Assembly (NCBI RefSeq): GCF_004571075.1
Contig: NZ_SPQP01000004.1
Coordinates: 62,001-126,000, forward strand
DNA: 64,000 nucleotides
Direction of reading: 5' to 3'
Source of the DNA: Blastococcus sp. TF02A-35
GTDB lineage: Bacteria; Actinomycetota; Actinomycetes; Mycobacteriales; Geodermatophilaceae
Part shown: in pieces, positions 37,520 through 46,899 of the stretch
Layout of the letters: each line of letters starts with the position of its first letter
Position numbering within the stretch: position 1 is the stretch's first letter
Program-made: the position numbers and the translations under genes
Notes under the pieces: model-generated
What the model saw: the letters and a program-made list of their open reading frames with translations, nothing else
Told to the model about the DNA's origin: nothing
Databases searched by the model: none

Positions 37520-39603
37520 CCACCGCTGTGTTCGAGAACGAGGTCGTCACCGAGGCGAAGGTCCGCTACCTGAGCCTCCCCGGCCTGTCGGGCGAGTTCG
37601 CCCTCATCACCATCGACAACGGGCACGACCACACCCGTCCGTCGACCTTCGGCCCCGGCGGGCTGGCCTCCCTGGACGCCGCCCTGGACGAGATCGCCGC
37701 CCACTCCCCCGCCCCCGCGGCGATCGGCGTGACCGGCAAGCCGTTCATCTTCGCCGTCGGCGCGGACCTCTCCGGTGTGCCGTCGGTGACCGACGCCGCC
37801 GCGGCGCGGGAGATCGCCGAGACCGGGCACCGGGTGTTCCGCCGGCTGAAGGACTCGTCGGTCCCGACGTTCGCCTTCGTCAACGGCGTGGCGCTCGGCG
37901 GCGGCCTCGAGCTGGCGCTGCACTGCCACTACCGGACCATCAGCGGCGGCGCCGCCGTCGCCTTCCCCGAGGCGTTCCTCGGGCTGGTCCCCGGCTGGGG
38001 CGGCACGCAGCTGCTGCCGAACCTGATCGGCATCGACCCGGCCGTCACGGTCATCGTCGAGAACGCCCTGGCGCAGAACAAGATGACCCCGGCGCCGAAG
38101 GCAGCGAAGCTGGGCATCGCCGACGCGCTCTTCGAGCCGGCCGACTTCCTGGAGCGCTCGCTCGAGTGGGCCGTGGGCGTGCTCGGCGGCTCGGTGACGG
38201 TCACCCGCCCCGAGGTGGACCGCTCGGCGTGGGACGACGCGATCGCCCGCGCGCGTGGCGTCGTCGCCGCGCGCACCCGCAACGCCTCCCCCGGCGCCGT
38301 CCGGTCGGTGGACCTGCTCGACCTGGCCCGGGCCGGCGTCGAGGGCGAGGCGTTCACCGCCGGCACCGCCGCGGAGGACGACGCGCTCACCGAGCTGCTG
38401 ATGAGCGACCCGCTGCGGGCCTCGCTCTACTCCTTCGACCTGGTGAACAAGCGGGCCAAGCGGCCGGCCGGCGCGCCGGACAAGTCGCTGGCCCGCAAGG
38501 TCACCAAGGTCGGCGTCGTCGGGGCCGGGCTCATGGCCTCGCAGCTGGCGATGCTGTTCGTGCGGCAGCTGAAGGTGCCGGTCGTGCTGACCGACATCGA
38601 CCAGGCCCGCGTCGACAAGGGCGTGGCCTACGTGCACGGCGAGCTGGACAAGCTGGCCCAGCGCGGCCGGCTCAACCAGGACAAGCTCAACCAGCTCAAG
38701 GGCCTGGTCACCGGCTCGCTGTCCAAGGACGTCTTCGCCGACGCCGACCTCGTCATCGAGGCCGTGTTCGAGGAGATGTCGGTCAAGCAGCAGGTGTTCG
38801 CCGAGGTGGAGGCGATCGTCTCCCCCGAGTGCGTCCTGGCGACCAACACCTCGGCGCTGTCGGTGACCGAGATGGCCTCCAAGCTCGAGCACCCCGAGCG
38901 CGTGGTCGGCCTGCACTTCTTCAACCCGGTCGCCGTCCTCCCGCTGCTGGAGGTCGTGCGCGCCGAGCAGACCGACGACGCGTCGCTGGCCACCGCCTTC
39001 GCCGTCGGCAGGTCGCTGAAGAAGAGCTGCGTGCTGGTCGCAGACGCCCCGGCGTTCGTGGTCAACCGCCTGCTCACCCGCTTCCTCGGCGAGGTCACCG
39101 CGGCCGTGGAGCAGGGCACGCCGGTCGAGGTGGCCGAGCGCGCCCTCGACCCGCTCGGCCTGCCGATGACGCCGTTCGAGCTGCTGTCGCTCGTCGGCCC
39201 GGCGGTCGCGCTGCACGTGGCCGAGCGCATGCACGAGGCCTTCCCCGACCGGTTCGCCGTCGGCGAGGGGCTCAAGCGGATCGTGGAGCTGGGCAAGGCC
39301 AGCGTCTTCTCGGAGCCGGGCGTCGTCGACCCCGAGCTCGCCGAGGCGTTCACCGGCGACTCCCCGCTCACCGCCGAGCAGGTGCACGACCGGGCGGTCG
39401 AGGCGCTGGCGCAGGAGATCCGGCTGATGCTGGACGAGGGCGTCGTGCAGGCGGCGCAGGACATCGACCTGTGCATGATCCTCGGCGCGGGCTGGCCGTT
39501 CTGGCTGGGTGGGATCACCGCCTACCTGGACCGCACCGGTGTCTCGGAGCGGGTGACCGGCTCCCGGTTCCTGCCGCAGGGTGTGGCCTCGCTGCCCGCG
39601 TAG
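37516..39603 (+). CDS. fadB: Fatty-acid oxidation complex alpha subunit (FadB/FadJ)
   Basis: A 695-residue bifunctional enoyl-CoA hydratase and 3-hydroxyacyl-CoA dehydrogenase. The N-terminal crotonase domain has GVTGKPFIFAVGADLS and FPEAFLGLVPGWGGTQLLP. The dehydrogenase part has the NAD fold VGVVGAGLMASQLA, TNTSALSVTEMA and HFFNPVAVLPLLEVV. A C-terminal 3HCDH helical domain closes the protein. Coupled to the thiolase by a 4-nt overlap. This pair does not occur at the corresponding place in M. tuberculosis. Confidence 0.95.
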   Translation: MTTAVFENEVVTEAKVRYLSLPGLSGEFALITIDNGHDHTRPSTFGPGGLASLDAALDEIAAHSPAPAAIGVTGKPFIFAVGADLSGVPSVTDAAAAREIAETGHRVFRRLKDSSVPTFAFVNGVALGGGLELALHCHYRTISGGAAVAFPEAFLGLVPGWGGTQLLPNLIGIDPAVTVIVENALAQNKMTPAPKAAKLGIADALFEPADFLERSLEWAVGVLGGSVTVTRPEVDRSAWDDAIARARGVVAARTRNASPGAVRSVDLLDLARAGVEGEAFTAGTAAEDDALTELLMSDPLRASLYSFDLVNKRAKRPAGAPDKSLARKVTKVGVVGAGLMASQLAMLFVRQLKVPVVLTDIDQARVDKGVAYVHGELDKLAQRGRLNQDKLNQLKGLVTGSLSKDVFADADLVIEAVFEEMSVKQQVFAEVEAIVSPECVLATNTSALSVTEMASKLEHPERVVGLHFFNPVAVLPLLEVVRAEQTDDASLATAFAVGRSLKKSCVLVADAPAFVVNRLLTRFLGEVTAAVEQGTPVEVAERALDPLGLPMTPFELLSLVGPAVALHVAERMHEAFPDRFAVGEGLKRIVELGKASVFSEPGVVDPELAEAFTGDSPLTAEQVHDRAVEALAQEIRLMLDEGVVQAAQDIDLCMILGAGWPFWLGGITAYLDRTGVSERVTGSRFLPQGVASLPA

Positions 39604-39619
39604 CGACCACCTGACCACG

Positions 39620-39657
39620 ACGGCCCGGCCCCCTCAGCGTCGAGGGGACCGGGCCGT
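39620..39657. terminator. Terminator between fadB and the thiamine-binding gene
   Basis: ACGGCCCGGCCCCCTC pairs with GAGGGGACCGGGCCGT with a single mismatch across a 6-nt loop, in the convergent gap. Confidence 0.75.
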
Positions 39658-39673
39658 TCGTCGTCCTGGGGGT

Positions 39674-39958
39674 TCAGCGGAACTTGCTGGTGAGGCTGTC
39701 CATCGTGCGGTTCACCGAGGCGACCTTGATGTGCGAGAGGCCCGCGTTCGCGCCGGCGGCGAGCATGGCCTCGTGCGCGGCCCGCAGCGTCGCCCACACC
39801 TCGTCGGCCTCGCCCTCGAGCGTGGTGCCCAGCGCCCCGACCTCGTAGCGCAGCCCCGACGCCTGGATCACCGCGATCGCGGCCTCCACGTGCGCGTGCG
39901 GGTTCTCCTCGGTCCCCGGCGGCGACGGCGCCACCTGGATCTCCGCGATCACCGTCAC
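39674..39958 (-). CDS. MTH1187/YkoF-type thiamine-binding protein
   Basis: A 94-residue protein with [13 protein letters not shown] near the start, [20 protein letters not shown] and [15 protein letters not shown], matching the MTH1187 family of small thiamine-binding proteins. It probably buffers or shuttles thiamine or a derivative. GTG 39958 overlaps the dxs stop (GTGA). Coupling to dxs makes sense, because Dxs is thiamine diphosphate-dependent. Confidence 0.88.
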   Translation of the reverse strand: MTVIAEIQVAPSPPGTEENPHAHVEAAIAVIQASGLRYEVGALGTTLEGEADEVWATLRAAHEAMLAAGANAGLSHIKVASVNRTMDSLTSKFR

Positions 39959-41871
39959 TGCTGGGCTCCGTCGACCGGCTCGACGACGTGGTTGTCGGTG
40001 CGCTCGGCCAGCCGGGAGGTCCACTCCGCGATCCGGCGGGCGACGTCCTGCTCGGTGAGCCCGGCGTCGGCCAGCACCTGGCCCCGGCTGCCGTGCTCGA
40101 AGAACTCCTGCGGCAGGCCCAGCGTGCGCACCGGCACGTCGACGCCACGGTCCTGCAGCGCCTGGGTGAGCGTGGTGCCCGCTCCCCCGGCCCGGCCGCC
40201 GTCCTCGACGGTGACCACGAGCCGGTACCCGGCCGCCAGGTCGAGCAGCTCCGGCGCGACCGGCAGCACCCAGCGGGGGTCGACGACGGTGACCCCGATG
40301 CCGTGGTCGGAGGCGCGCTCGGCGGCGGCCAGGCACGTCGGGACCATCGAGCCGACGGCGACCAGGAGCACGTCGCGCCGCTCGTCGCGGCGGAGCACGT
40401 CGACGGGGCCGCGCCGCTCCAGCGCCGGGATGTCGACCGGCGGCGCGCCCTTCGGGAAGCGGACGACGGTCGGCCCGTCGGTGACCGCGACCGACTCGCG
40501 CAGCGCCTCGCGCAGGGTCGGCTCGTCCCGCGGCGCGGCCAGCCGGATGCCCGGGACCACCGACAGGATCGACATGTCCCACATGCCGTTGTGCGAGGCG
40601 CCGTCCGTGCCGGTCACGCCCGCCCGGTCGAGCACCACGGTCACCGGCTGGCGGTGCAGCGCGACGTCCATGAGCAGCTGGTCGAACGCCCGGTTGAGGA
40701 ACGTGGAGTAGACGGCGACGACGGGGTGCAGGCCGCCCATCGCCAGGCCCGCGGCCGAGGTGAGGGCGTGCTGCTCGGCGATGCCGACGTCGAAGGTCCG
40801 CTCGGGGAACCGCTCGGCGAAGGCCGCCAGGCCGGTCGGGTGCAGCATCGCCGCGGTGATGGCGACGACGTCGGAGCGCTCGGACCCGATGCGCACCAGC
40901 TCGTCGGAGAACGCGGTCGTCCAGTCGCGGGCGGCCGCGACGCTCGCGCCGCTGTCGGGGTCGAAGACGCCGGTGGCGTGCCAGGCGTCGATCTGGTCGG
41001 TCTCGGCCGGCGGGTAGCCGAAGCCCTTGGTGGTGACGGCGTGCACGATCACCGGCCCGCCGAAGGACCGGGCGCGGCGCAGCGCGGACTCCATGACCTC
41101 GATGTCGTGACCGTCGACCGGGCCGACGTACTTCATGCCGAGGTCCTCGAACATGCCCTGGGGCGACAGGACGTCCTTGAGGCCCTTCTTGATCGCGTGC
41201 AGCGCGTCGTACAGCGCCGAGCCGACGACCGGCGCCTTGTGCAGCGCCTGGCGGACCTGCAGCAGCGCGTTCTCGTAGCCGGGGCGCAGCCGCAGGGTGG
41301 CCAGCGCGTCGGCGACACCACCGATGGTCGGCGAGTAGGAGCGGCCGTTGTCGTTGACCACGATGACGACCGGGCGGTCCTGGGCGGCGGCGATGTTGTT
41401 CAGCGCCTCCCAGGCCATGCCGCCGGTGAGGGCGCCGTCGCCGATCACCGCGACGACGGGGCGCGTGTCGCCGCGCACGGCGTAGGCCTTGGCCAGCCCG
41501 TCGGCGTAGGACAGCGACGTCGAGGCGTGGCTGTTCTCCACCCAGTCGTGCTCGCTCTCCGCGCGGCTCGGGTAGCCGGAGAGGCCGCCGCGCTGGCGCA
41601 GGCGGTCGAAGCCCTCGACGCGGCCGGTGAGCATCTTGTGCACGTAGGCCTGGTGGCCGGTGTCGAAGACGATCGGCTCGCGCGGGGAGTCGAACACCCG
41701 GTGCAGGGCGATGGTGAGCTCGACGCAGCCCAGGTTGGGGCCGAGGTGGCCACCGGTCTTCGCCACGCTGGTGACCAGCGCGTCACGGATCTCCGCCGCG
41801 AGGGCGGGGAGCTGCTCGGCGGGGAGGGCCCGCAGGTCCTCCGGGCCTCGGAGCGATCGCAGGAGCGGCAC
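39955..41871 (-). CDS. dxs: 1-deoxy-D-xylulose-5-phosphate synthase
   Basis: Dxs condenses pyruvate and glyceraldehyde-3-phosphate in the first step of the MEP isoprenoid pathway. The 638-residue protein has [32 protein letters not shown], the thiamine-diphosphate motif [18 protein letters not shown] and [20 protein letters not shown] chose GTG 41871 because [15 protein letters not shown] then follows as in relatives; an earlier start would add an unusual extension. The next gene encodes a thiamine-binding protein. Confidence 0.96.
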   Translation of the reverse strand: MPLLRSLRGPEDLRALPAEQLPALAAEIRDALVTSVAKTGGHLGPNLGCVELTIALHRVFDSPREPIVFDTGHQAYVHKMLTGRVEGFDRLRQRGGLSGYPSRAESEHDWVENSHASTSLSYADGLAKAYAVRGDTRPVVAVIGDGALTGGMAWEALNNIAAAQDRPVVIVVNDNGRSYSPTIGGVADALATLRLRPGYENALLQVRQALHKAPVVGSALYDALHAIKKGLKDVLSPQGMFEDLGMKYVGPVDGHDIEVMESALRRARSFGGPVIVHAVTTKGFGYPPAETDQIDAWHATGVFDPDSGASVAAARDWTTAFSDELVRIGSERSDVVAITAAMLHPTGLAAFAERFPERTFDVGIAEQHALTSAAGLAMGGLHPVVAVYSTFLNRAFDQLLMDVALHRQPVTVVLDRAGVTGTDGASHNGMWDMSILSVVPGIRLAAPRDEPTLREALRESVAVTDGPTVVRFPKGAPPVDIPALERRGPVDVLRRDERRDVLLVAVGSMVPTCLAAAERASDHGIGVTVVDPRWVLPVAPELLDLAAGYRLVVTVEDGGRAGGAGTTLTQALQDRGVDVPVRTLGLPQEFFEHGSRGQVLADAGLTEQDVARRIAEWTSRLAERTDNHVVEPVDGAQQ

Positions 41872-41977
41872 GGCTCGGCGGTGTCCTCTCTCCAGGGGCA
41901 GCGCGACCCGGACGCAGGCCGCCGGCCCACTGTAGTCGCGGAACCGGGGACGACCGGGGGCGATCACGATCACCCCG

Positions 41978-42346
41978 TCACAGACGGGGCACCCAGCGCT
42001 CCCCGCGGAGGGCGCCCCCGACCACCTCGACGCCCCGGGCGGCGGCCGCCAGCCGGGCGCCCTCCCGCTCGTAGGCCGCGATGGCCGCCTCGAGCGCGTC
42101 GGCCGGCAGCTGGTCGGCGAGCTCCACCCGCACGGTCCGCCACCCCGCGCGGGCCGCCTCCAGCCCGGCGGTCACGTGGTCGCCCGCGAAGCGGGCGAGC
42201 AGCACCGGGTAGCGGCGCAGCACCTCGTGCGCCCGGTAGTCCGGCGGCACCAGGTCGAAGAGCCAGGCGACGGCGGTGCGCTCCCAGTCGGGCGCGCCCG
42301 GCGGGCGCACCTCCTCCGGCCACCCCGGCGGCACCGTTCCGTCCAC
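41978..42346 (-). CDS. Conserved hypothetical protein behind a LexA-like box
   Basis: A 122-residue protein I do not recognise. It contains [39 protein letters not shown] and a helical [20 protein letters not shown]. Several Trp, Tyr and Arg residues look conserved-like rather than random. GTG 42346 is preferred over ATG 42364, which sits inside the palindrome upstream. CAGAAT (42358-42353) lies 6 nt before the GTG, so it is likely leaderless. The perfect TCGAAC-N4-GTTCGA site over the -35 region predicts induction by DNA damage. Confidence 0.7.
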   Translation of the reverse strand: MDGTVPPGWPEEVRPPGAPDWERTAVAWLFDLVPPDYRAHEVLRRYPVLLARFAGDHVTAGLEAARAGWRTVRVELADQLPADALEAAIAAYEREGARLAAAARGVEVVGGALRGERWVPRL

Positions 42347-42352
42347 CCGGCC

Positions 42353-42358
42353 ATTCTG
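42353..42358 (-). promoter_or_regulatory. -10 element of the LexA-box-linked gene
   Basis: CAGAAT on the minus strand is 6 nt (GGCCGG) before GTG 42346 and abuts the palindrome that begins at 42359. Confidence 0.45.
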
Positions 42359-42392
42359 CCCCATCCGTCGAACACCTGTTCGACGGATGGGG
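42359..42392. promoter_or_regulatory. Perfect 15-bp palindrome with an SOS-box core
   Basis: The sequence is a perfect 15-bp inverted repeat with loop ACCT. Its core at 42368-42383 is TCGAAC-ACCT-GTTCGA, identical to the actinobacterial LexA consensus TCGAAC-N4-GTTCGA. It spans the -35 region for the gene starting at 42346 and follows 6 bp after the stop of the DUF4177 gene (42399). It can therefore be a LexA operator, a terminator, or both. Confidence 0.7.
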
Positions 42393-42398
42393 GGTGTG

Positions 42399-42626
42399 TC
42401 AGGGGACCTGGCGCTTGAGCCAGAACTGCTCGAAGCCCCAGCTGCCGGCGCCGCTGGAGTGGTAGCTGACCAGCTCCCACCCCTCCGCACCGAGCTTGTT
42501 GAGCACCGAGCTGGTGTCGCCCTGCTGCCGCTCCGACTGGCCGCCGGGGAGCTTGACGCTCACCCCTGCGCGCTGCGACTCGGCGTCGTTGGCGGTGATG
42601 ACCGAGGCGTATTCCCACGTGGGCAC
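42399..42626 (-). CDS. DUF4177-like small protein
   Basis: A 75-residue protein with WEYASVITANDAESQ, LNKLGAEGWELVSY and FEQFWLKR, matching the DUF4177 pattern of small actinobacterial proteins. No function is known. It ends 6 bp before the palindrome at 42359, which may serve as its terminator. Confidence 0.75.
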   Translation of the reverse strand: MPTWEYASVITANDAESQRAGVSVKLPGGQSERQQGDTSSVLNKLGAEGWELVSYHSSGAGSWGFEQFWLKRQVP

Positions 42627-42715
42627 CCCCAGACGTTATCGAGGTGGGCCACCTCACGGCGCGCCGGGCGGGTCTCCGCGGCTCCTGGCCCTCCCGCACC
42701 AGGACCGGGACCGGC

Positions 42716-44023
42716 TCAGGCGGGGACGAGCAGCGCCACGCACTCCACGTGCGCGGTCATGGGGAAGGCGTCGAACCCGCGCAGGCCGGCGAGCCGGTAG
42801 CCCGCCTCGGCGAACGCCGCGACGTCACGCCCCAGGGCAGCCGGGTCGCACGCGACGTAGACGACCGCTCGCGCGCCGGTCCCGGCCAGCAGCCGGCTGA
42901 CCGCCCTGCCCGCGCCGGCGCGCGGCGGGTCCAGGACGACGACGTCGGGTGCGCCACCGAGCTCGGCGAGCAGCTCCTCGAGCCCCTCGGCGTCCACCTC
43001 GCCCTGCCACACCTCGGCCTGCGGGAGCGCGGCCAGGTTGGCGTCCGCGGCCGCGCACGCACCGAGGTCGGCCTCCACGCACACCACGCGGCCCTCCTCG
43101 CCCACCGCGGGCGCCAGCGCCCCACCGAAGAGCCCGGCCCCGGCGTACAGGTCGAGCACCGTCTCCCCCTCGGCCACGGCGGCGAACCCCGCGACCGCGG
43201 AGACCAGCGCGTCGGCCGCGGCCGGGTGCACCTGCCAGAACCCGGTGCCCTCGACCTCCCAGTCGCGGCCACCGGCGCGGCGGGCGGCACGGCCCACGGG
43301 CTCCGCGGGGAGCTCCTCCCCCGCCTGCAGCACCTCGGCGAGCTGCGGACGGCCGCGGCGGTCCAGGCGCGCGGTGGTCACCGCGCCGGTCGAGTCGATC
43401 GACACGTCGACGGCCCCCGCCCCGGGCCAGCGCCGGGCCAGGACCGCCTGGGCGGCCGGCTCCACGGTGATCGGGCAGTCGTCGAGGACGACGACGTCGT
43501 GCGAGCGGTGCCGGCGCAGCCCGGCCGCGCCGGAGGCGTCGACGGCGAACCGCGCCCGCGAGCGCCACCGCAGCGCCCCGCCGGGCAGCTCCTCGACCAC
43601 GAGCCCGGCCACGACCGGGTCGTCGGCGTCCCGTCCGCCCAGCCGCACCAGCTGCTCGCGGACGACGGAGGCCTTGAGCCGGTGCTGCTCAGCCGGGTCG
43701 ACGTGCTGCCAGTCGCAGCCGCCGCACCTGCCCGGCCCGCTGTACGGGCACGGCCGCTCGACGCGGGCGGGCGCGGCCTCCAGCACCTCGATCGCGTCGG
43801 CCCGGCAGAAGCCGGGGTGCCGGTCCTCGGTCACCCGCACGCGCACCCGCTCGCCGGGCAGCGTGTGCCGCACGAACACCACCCGGCCCTCGTGCCGGGC
43901 GACGCAGTGCCCGCCGTGCGCGACCGGCCCGACGGTCACCTCGAACTCGTCACCGGTCCAGCCCACGTTGCGGTTCTCCCGCGGGCGGGCGGGGCGGCGG
44001 TGCCGTCGCCGGCCGTCAGCCAT
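42716..44023 (-). CDS. TRAM-domain SAM-dependent RNA methyltransferase (TrmA/RlmD family)
   Basis: A 435-residue class I methyltransferase that methylates C5 of uridine in rRNA or tRNA. An N-terminal TRAM domain (about residues 25-80) is followed by a probable Fe-S cluster site (CPYSGPGRCGGCDWQH), the SAM motif VLDLYAGAGLFGGALA, DPPRAGAG and the nucleophilic Cys in VYVACDPAALGRD. It corresponds to M. tuberculosis Rv2689c. The start overlaps the stop of the APC permease gene. Confidence 0.93.
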   Translation of the reverse strand: MADGRRRHRRPARPRENRNVGWTGDEFEVTVGPVAHGGHCVARHEGRVVFVRHTLPGERVRVRVTEDRHPGFCRADAIEVLEAAPARVERPCPYSGPGRCGGCDWQHVDPAEQHRLKASVVREQLVRLGGRDADDPVVAGLVVEELPGGALRWRSRARFAVDASGAAGLRRHRSHDVVVLDDCPITVEPAAQAVLARRWPGAGAVDVSIDSTGAVTTARLDRRGRPQLAEVLQAGEELPAEPVGRAARRAGGRDWEVEGTGFWQVHPAAADALVSAVAGFAAVAEGETVLDLYAGAGLFGGALAPAVGEEGRVVCVEADLGACAAADANLAALPQAEVWQGEVDAEGLEELLAELGGAPDVVVLDPPRAGAGRAVSRLLAGTGARAVVYVACDPAALGRDVAAFAEAGYRLAGLRGFDAFPMTAHVECVALLVPA

Positions 44024-46061
44024 AGGGCGTCACGTCGACCTGGTCGTCGGTGAACCCGCGCCGCAGGTCGCCGGGGGCCGGGCCCCCGCGCCGCCCGTCG
44101 CCGTCGTCGTCGTGGCCGATGCTGCTCTCTAGCTGCCACGGGACCGTCGTGATCATGACCCCCGGCTGGAACTGCAGCCGGGCGCGCAGCCGGAGCGCGC
44201 TCTGGTTGTGCAGGATGTTCTCCCACCAGTGGCCGACGACGTACTGCGGCACGAAGACGACGACCAGCTCGCGCGGGCTGTCGCGGCGGATGCCCTTCAC
44301 GAAGTCGAGCACCGGCCGGGTGATCTCCCGGTACGGCGACTCGAGCACGGTCAGCGGCACCGGGATGTCGTAGCGCTCCCAGTCCGCCCGCAGCGCGCGG
44401 GTCTCGGCGTCGTCGACGTTCACCGTCAGCGCGGTCAGCGCATCCGGCCGGGTCGCCCGCGCGAAGGCCAGCGCCCGCAGCGTCGGCTTGTGCACCTTCG
44501 ACACCAGCACCACGGCGTGGACCCGGCTCGGCAGCGTGCGGGCGTCGGTGTCCGGCCGGAGCTGGTCGGAGACGTGGCGGTAGTGCCGGTTGATCGCCTT
44601 CATCAGCGCGAAGAGCACCGGCATGGCCAGCAGCACCAGCCACGCGCCGTGGGTGAACTTGGTGACGACGATGATCGCCAGGACCGCGGTGGTCAGCGTG
44701 CCGCCGACGGTGTTGATGACCTGCGAGCGGCGCATCCTCCGCCGCGCGCCGGCGTCGGCCGCGCTCCTCATCTCGCGGTTCCAGTGCCGCACCATGCCCC
44801 ACTGGCCGATGCTGAAGCTGGTGAAGACCCCGATGATGTAGAGCTGGATCAGCCGCGAGACGTCGGCCTCGAAGGCGATGATCAGCAGGGCCGCGAAGCC
44901 GGCGAGCACGAGGATGCCGTTGCTGTAGACGAGCTTGTCGCCGCGGGTGTGCAGCTGGCGCGGCATGAACCGGTCCTGCGCCAGCACCGAGCCCAGCAGC
45001 GGGAAGCCGTTGAAGGCGGTGTTCGCGGCGAGGATGAGCACCAGCGCCGTCGCCGCCTGGATGAAGTAGAACCCGACCGTGCCGTCGCCGCCGAAGACGG
45101 CCGCGGCGAGCTGGGCGATGACGGTGCGCTGCGGCTCGGTCTCGCAGTTCGCGAACCCGTCGAGGTCGCAGGGGTGCTCCACGTACTTGATGCCGGCGAG
45201 CAGGGCGAGCGCCGTCACGCCGACGAACATGGTCGCGGCGATGCCGCCCATGAGCGCCAGGGTGGTGGCGGCGTTCCTGCTCTTCGGCGGCCGGAAGGCG
45301 GGGACGCCGTTGGCGATCGCCTCGACACCGGTGAGGGCCGTGCAGCCGGAGGCGAACGCCCGCAGCGCGAAGAAGACCAGCGCCAGCCCGGCCAGCTGGG
45401 TGTACCCCGGCTCGGGGGTGACGCTGTAGGCCGAGCTCTCGGCGGTGAGCGCGCCGTCGGTCACGAAGTACCGGATGAGGCCGGTCACCATCATCACGAG
45501 GATGCCGCTGATGAACAGGTAGGTCGGCAGCGCGAACGCGCGCCCCGACTCGCGGACGCCCCGGAGGTTGGCCGCCGACAGCAGCGCCACCAGGCCCAGC
45601 GCGATCAGCACGCGGTGCTCGTTGAGCGACGGGAACGCCGAGATGATGTTGTCGGTGCCGGCGGAGACCGACACGGCCACGGTCAGCACGTAGTCGGTCA
45701 GCAGCGCGCTGGCCACCACCAGCCCGGCGAACTGCCCGTGGTTCTTCATCGCGACCTCGTAGTCGCCGCCGCCCGAGGGGTAGGCGCGCACCACCTGCCG
45801 GTAGGACAGGACGACGGTCACCAGCAGGACGACCACCATCGCGGCCAGCCACGGCGCCAGGTACAGGAACGCCGTCCCGGCCAGGGTGAGCACGATGAGG
45901 ATCTCCTGGGTGGCGTAGGCCACGGAGGAGAGCGGGTCGCTGGCGAAGATCGGCAGCGCCAGCCGCTTGGGCAGGAGGGACTCCCCCGCGCGGTCGCTGC
46001 GGACCGGGCGCCCCACGACGAGACGTTTCGGTAGTTGTCCGAGGTCGGACAGGCTTGGCAC
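44016..46061 (-). CDS. APC-family amino acid or potassium permease
   Basis: A 681-residue permease with about twelve transmembrane helices and a long C-terminal soluble domain (USP-like). FASDPLSSVAYATQEILIVL at the start of helix 1, GGDYEVAMKNHGQFAGLV and GVEAIANGVPAFRPPKSRNA are typical of the Rv2690c family. Neighbours trkA/ceoB and ceoC encode K+-uptake regulatory proteins, so a link to ion transport is plausible. The GTG at 46061 is preceded by TACCAT at 6 nt, so the mRNA is likely leaderless. Confidence 0.9.
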   Translation of the reverse strand: MPSLSDLGQLPKRLVVGRPVRSDRAGESLLPKRLALPIFASDPLSSVAYATQEILIVLTLAGTAFLYLAPWLAAMVVVLLVTVVLSYRQVVRAYPSGGGDYEVAMKNHGQFAGLVVASALLTDYVLTVAVSVSAGTDNIISAFPSLNEHRVLIALGLVALLSAANLRGVRESGRAFALPTYLFISGILVMMVTGLIRYFVTDGALTAESSAYSVTPEPGYTQLAGLALVFFALRAFASGCTALTGVEAIANGVPAFRPPKSRNAATTLALMGGIAATMFVGVTALALLAGIKYVEHPCDLDGFANCETEPQRTVIAQLAAAVFGGDGTVGFYFIQAATALVLILAANTAFNGFPLLGSVLAQDRFMPRQLHTRGDKLVYSNGILVLAGFAALLIIAFEADVSRLIQLYIIGVFTSFSIGQWGMVRHWNREMRSAADAGARRRMRRSQVINTVGGTLTTAVLAIIVVTKFTHGAWLVLLAMPVLFALMKAINRHYRHVSDQLRPDTDARTLPSRVHAVVLVSKVHKPTLRALAFARATRPDALTALTVNVDDAETRALRADWERYDIPVPLTVLESPYREITRPVLDFVKGIRRDSPRELVVVFVPQYVVGHWWENILHNQSALRLRARLQFQPGVMITTVPWQLESSIGHDDDGDGRRGGPAPGDLRRGFTDDQVDVTPYG

Positions 46062-46067
46062 GGCGCG

Positions 46068-46073
46068 ATGGTA
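46068..46073 (-). promoter_or_regulatory. -10 element of the APC permease gene (leaderless arrangement)
   Basis: TACCAT on the minus strand lies 6 nt (CGCGCC) before the GTG at 46061. Confidence 0.6.
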
Positions 46074-46166
46074 CGGACCTGGCGGCACCGCGTGCGGGTG
46101 ACTCGGCCCACCTCGCCCCCTGGGGGGAACGGGGGCGCCTGCGCCGACGCCGGCCCGGTCCGGGTG

Positions 46167-46172
46167 TAGCTT
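46167..46172 (+). promoter_or_regulatory. -10 element of the trkA/ceoB operon
   Basis: TAGCTT would start transcription near 46179, about 50 nt before the GTG at 46231. AGGGAG at 46219-46224 is the ribosome-binding site. Confidence 0.45.
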
Positions 46173-46230
46173 CGCGCCCGGTGATGCGCGGGCGGACGGC
46201 GCCGGCGCGGCCCGGAACAGGGAGTGACAC

Positions 46231-46899
46231 GTGCACGTGGTCGTGATGGGCTGCGGCCGTGTCGGCTCGGCCATCGCCCGCAGGCTGGAGCAGATCGGCC
46301 ACAGCGTGGCGGTGATCGACCAGGACCCCGAGGCGTTCCGCCGGCTCGGTCCCGACTTCGCCGGCCGCCAGATCACCGGCCTCGGCTTCGACCGGCAGAC
46401 CCTGCTGGACGCCGGTATCGACAGCGCGGGCGCCTTCGCCGCGGTCAGCAGCGGCGACAACTCCAACATCATCAGCGCCCGCGTGGCCCGGGAGACCTTC
46501 GGCGTCCAGCACGTGGTCGCCCGCATCTACGACTCCAAGCGGGCCGAGGTCTACGAGCGGATGGGCATCCCCAGCGTGGCCACCGTCCCCTGGACGGTGA
46601 ACCGCCTGCTGCGCGAGCTGCTCTCCGTCAAGGTCAGCGAGCTGTGGCGGGAGCCGACCGGCAAGGTGCTCCTGATCCGCGTCACCGTCACCGAGGGCTG
46701 GGTGGGCAGGCGGCTCGCCGACCTGGAGTCGGCCACCGGCGCGCGCGCCGCGTGGCTGGTCCGCTTCGGGGAGGCCCAGCTGCCGACGGCGACCACGGTG
46801 CTGCAGGACGGCGACCAGCTGATCGTCGCCGCCACCGACGAGCTCACCACCCACGTGCACGAGATCGTCGAGCGCGGACCGCAGGGAGGGCAGCACTGA
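46231..46899 (+). CDS. ceoB: TrkA-type K+ uptake regulator (CeoB)
   Basis: A 222-residue protein with a RCK-N domain (GCGRVGSAIARRLEQIGHSV, acidic end at VIDQD) that binds NAD(H), followed by a RCK-C/TrkA-C domain (about residues 135-215). It gates a potassium channel or transporter in response to nucleotides. GTG 46231 follows AGGGAG. The downstream paralogue begins within its stop codon (TGATG). Confidence 0.93.
   Translation: MHVVVMGCGRVGSAIARRLEQIGHSVAVIDQDPEAFRRLGPDFAGRQITGLGFDRQTLLDAGIDSAGAFAAVSSGDNSNIISARVARETFGVQHVVARIYDSKRAEVYERMGIPSVATVPWTVNRLLRELLSVKVSELWREPTGKVLLIRVTVTEGWVGRRLADLESATGARAAWLVRFGEAQLPTATTVLQDGDQLIVAATDELTTHVHEIVERGPQGGQH

Noticed and set aside
42359-42392. Palindrome as an ordinary terminator only
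   Set aside because: The hairpin is terminator-like, but its core matches the full SOS consensus and its location fits a promoter, so I kept it as a dual candidate.
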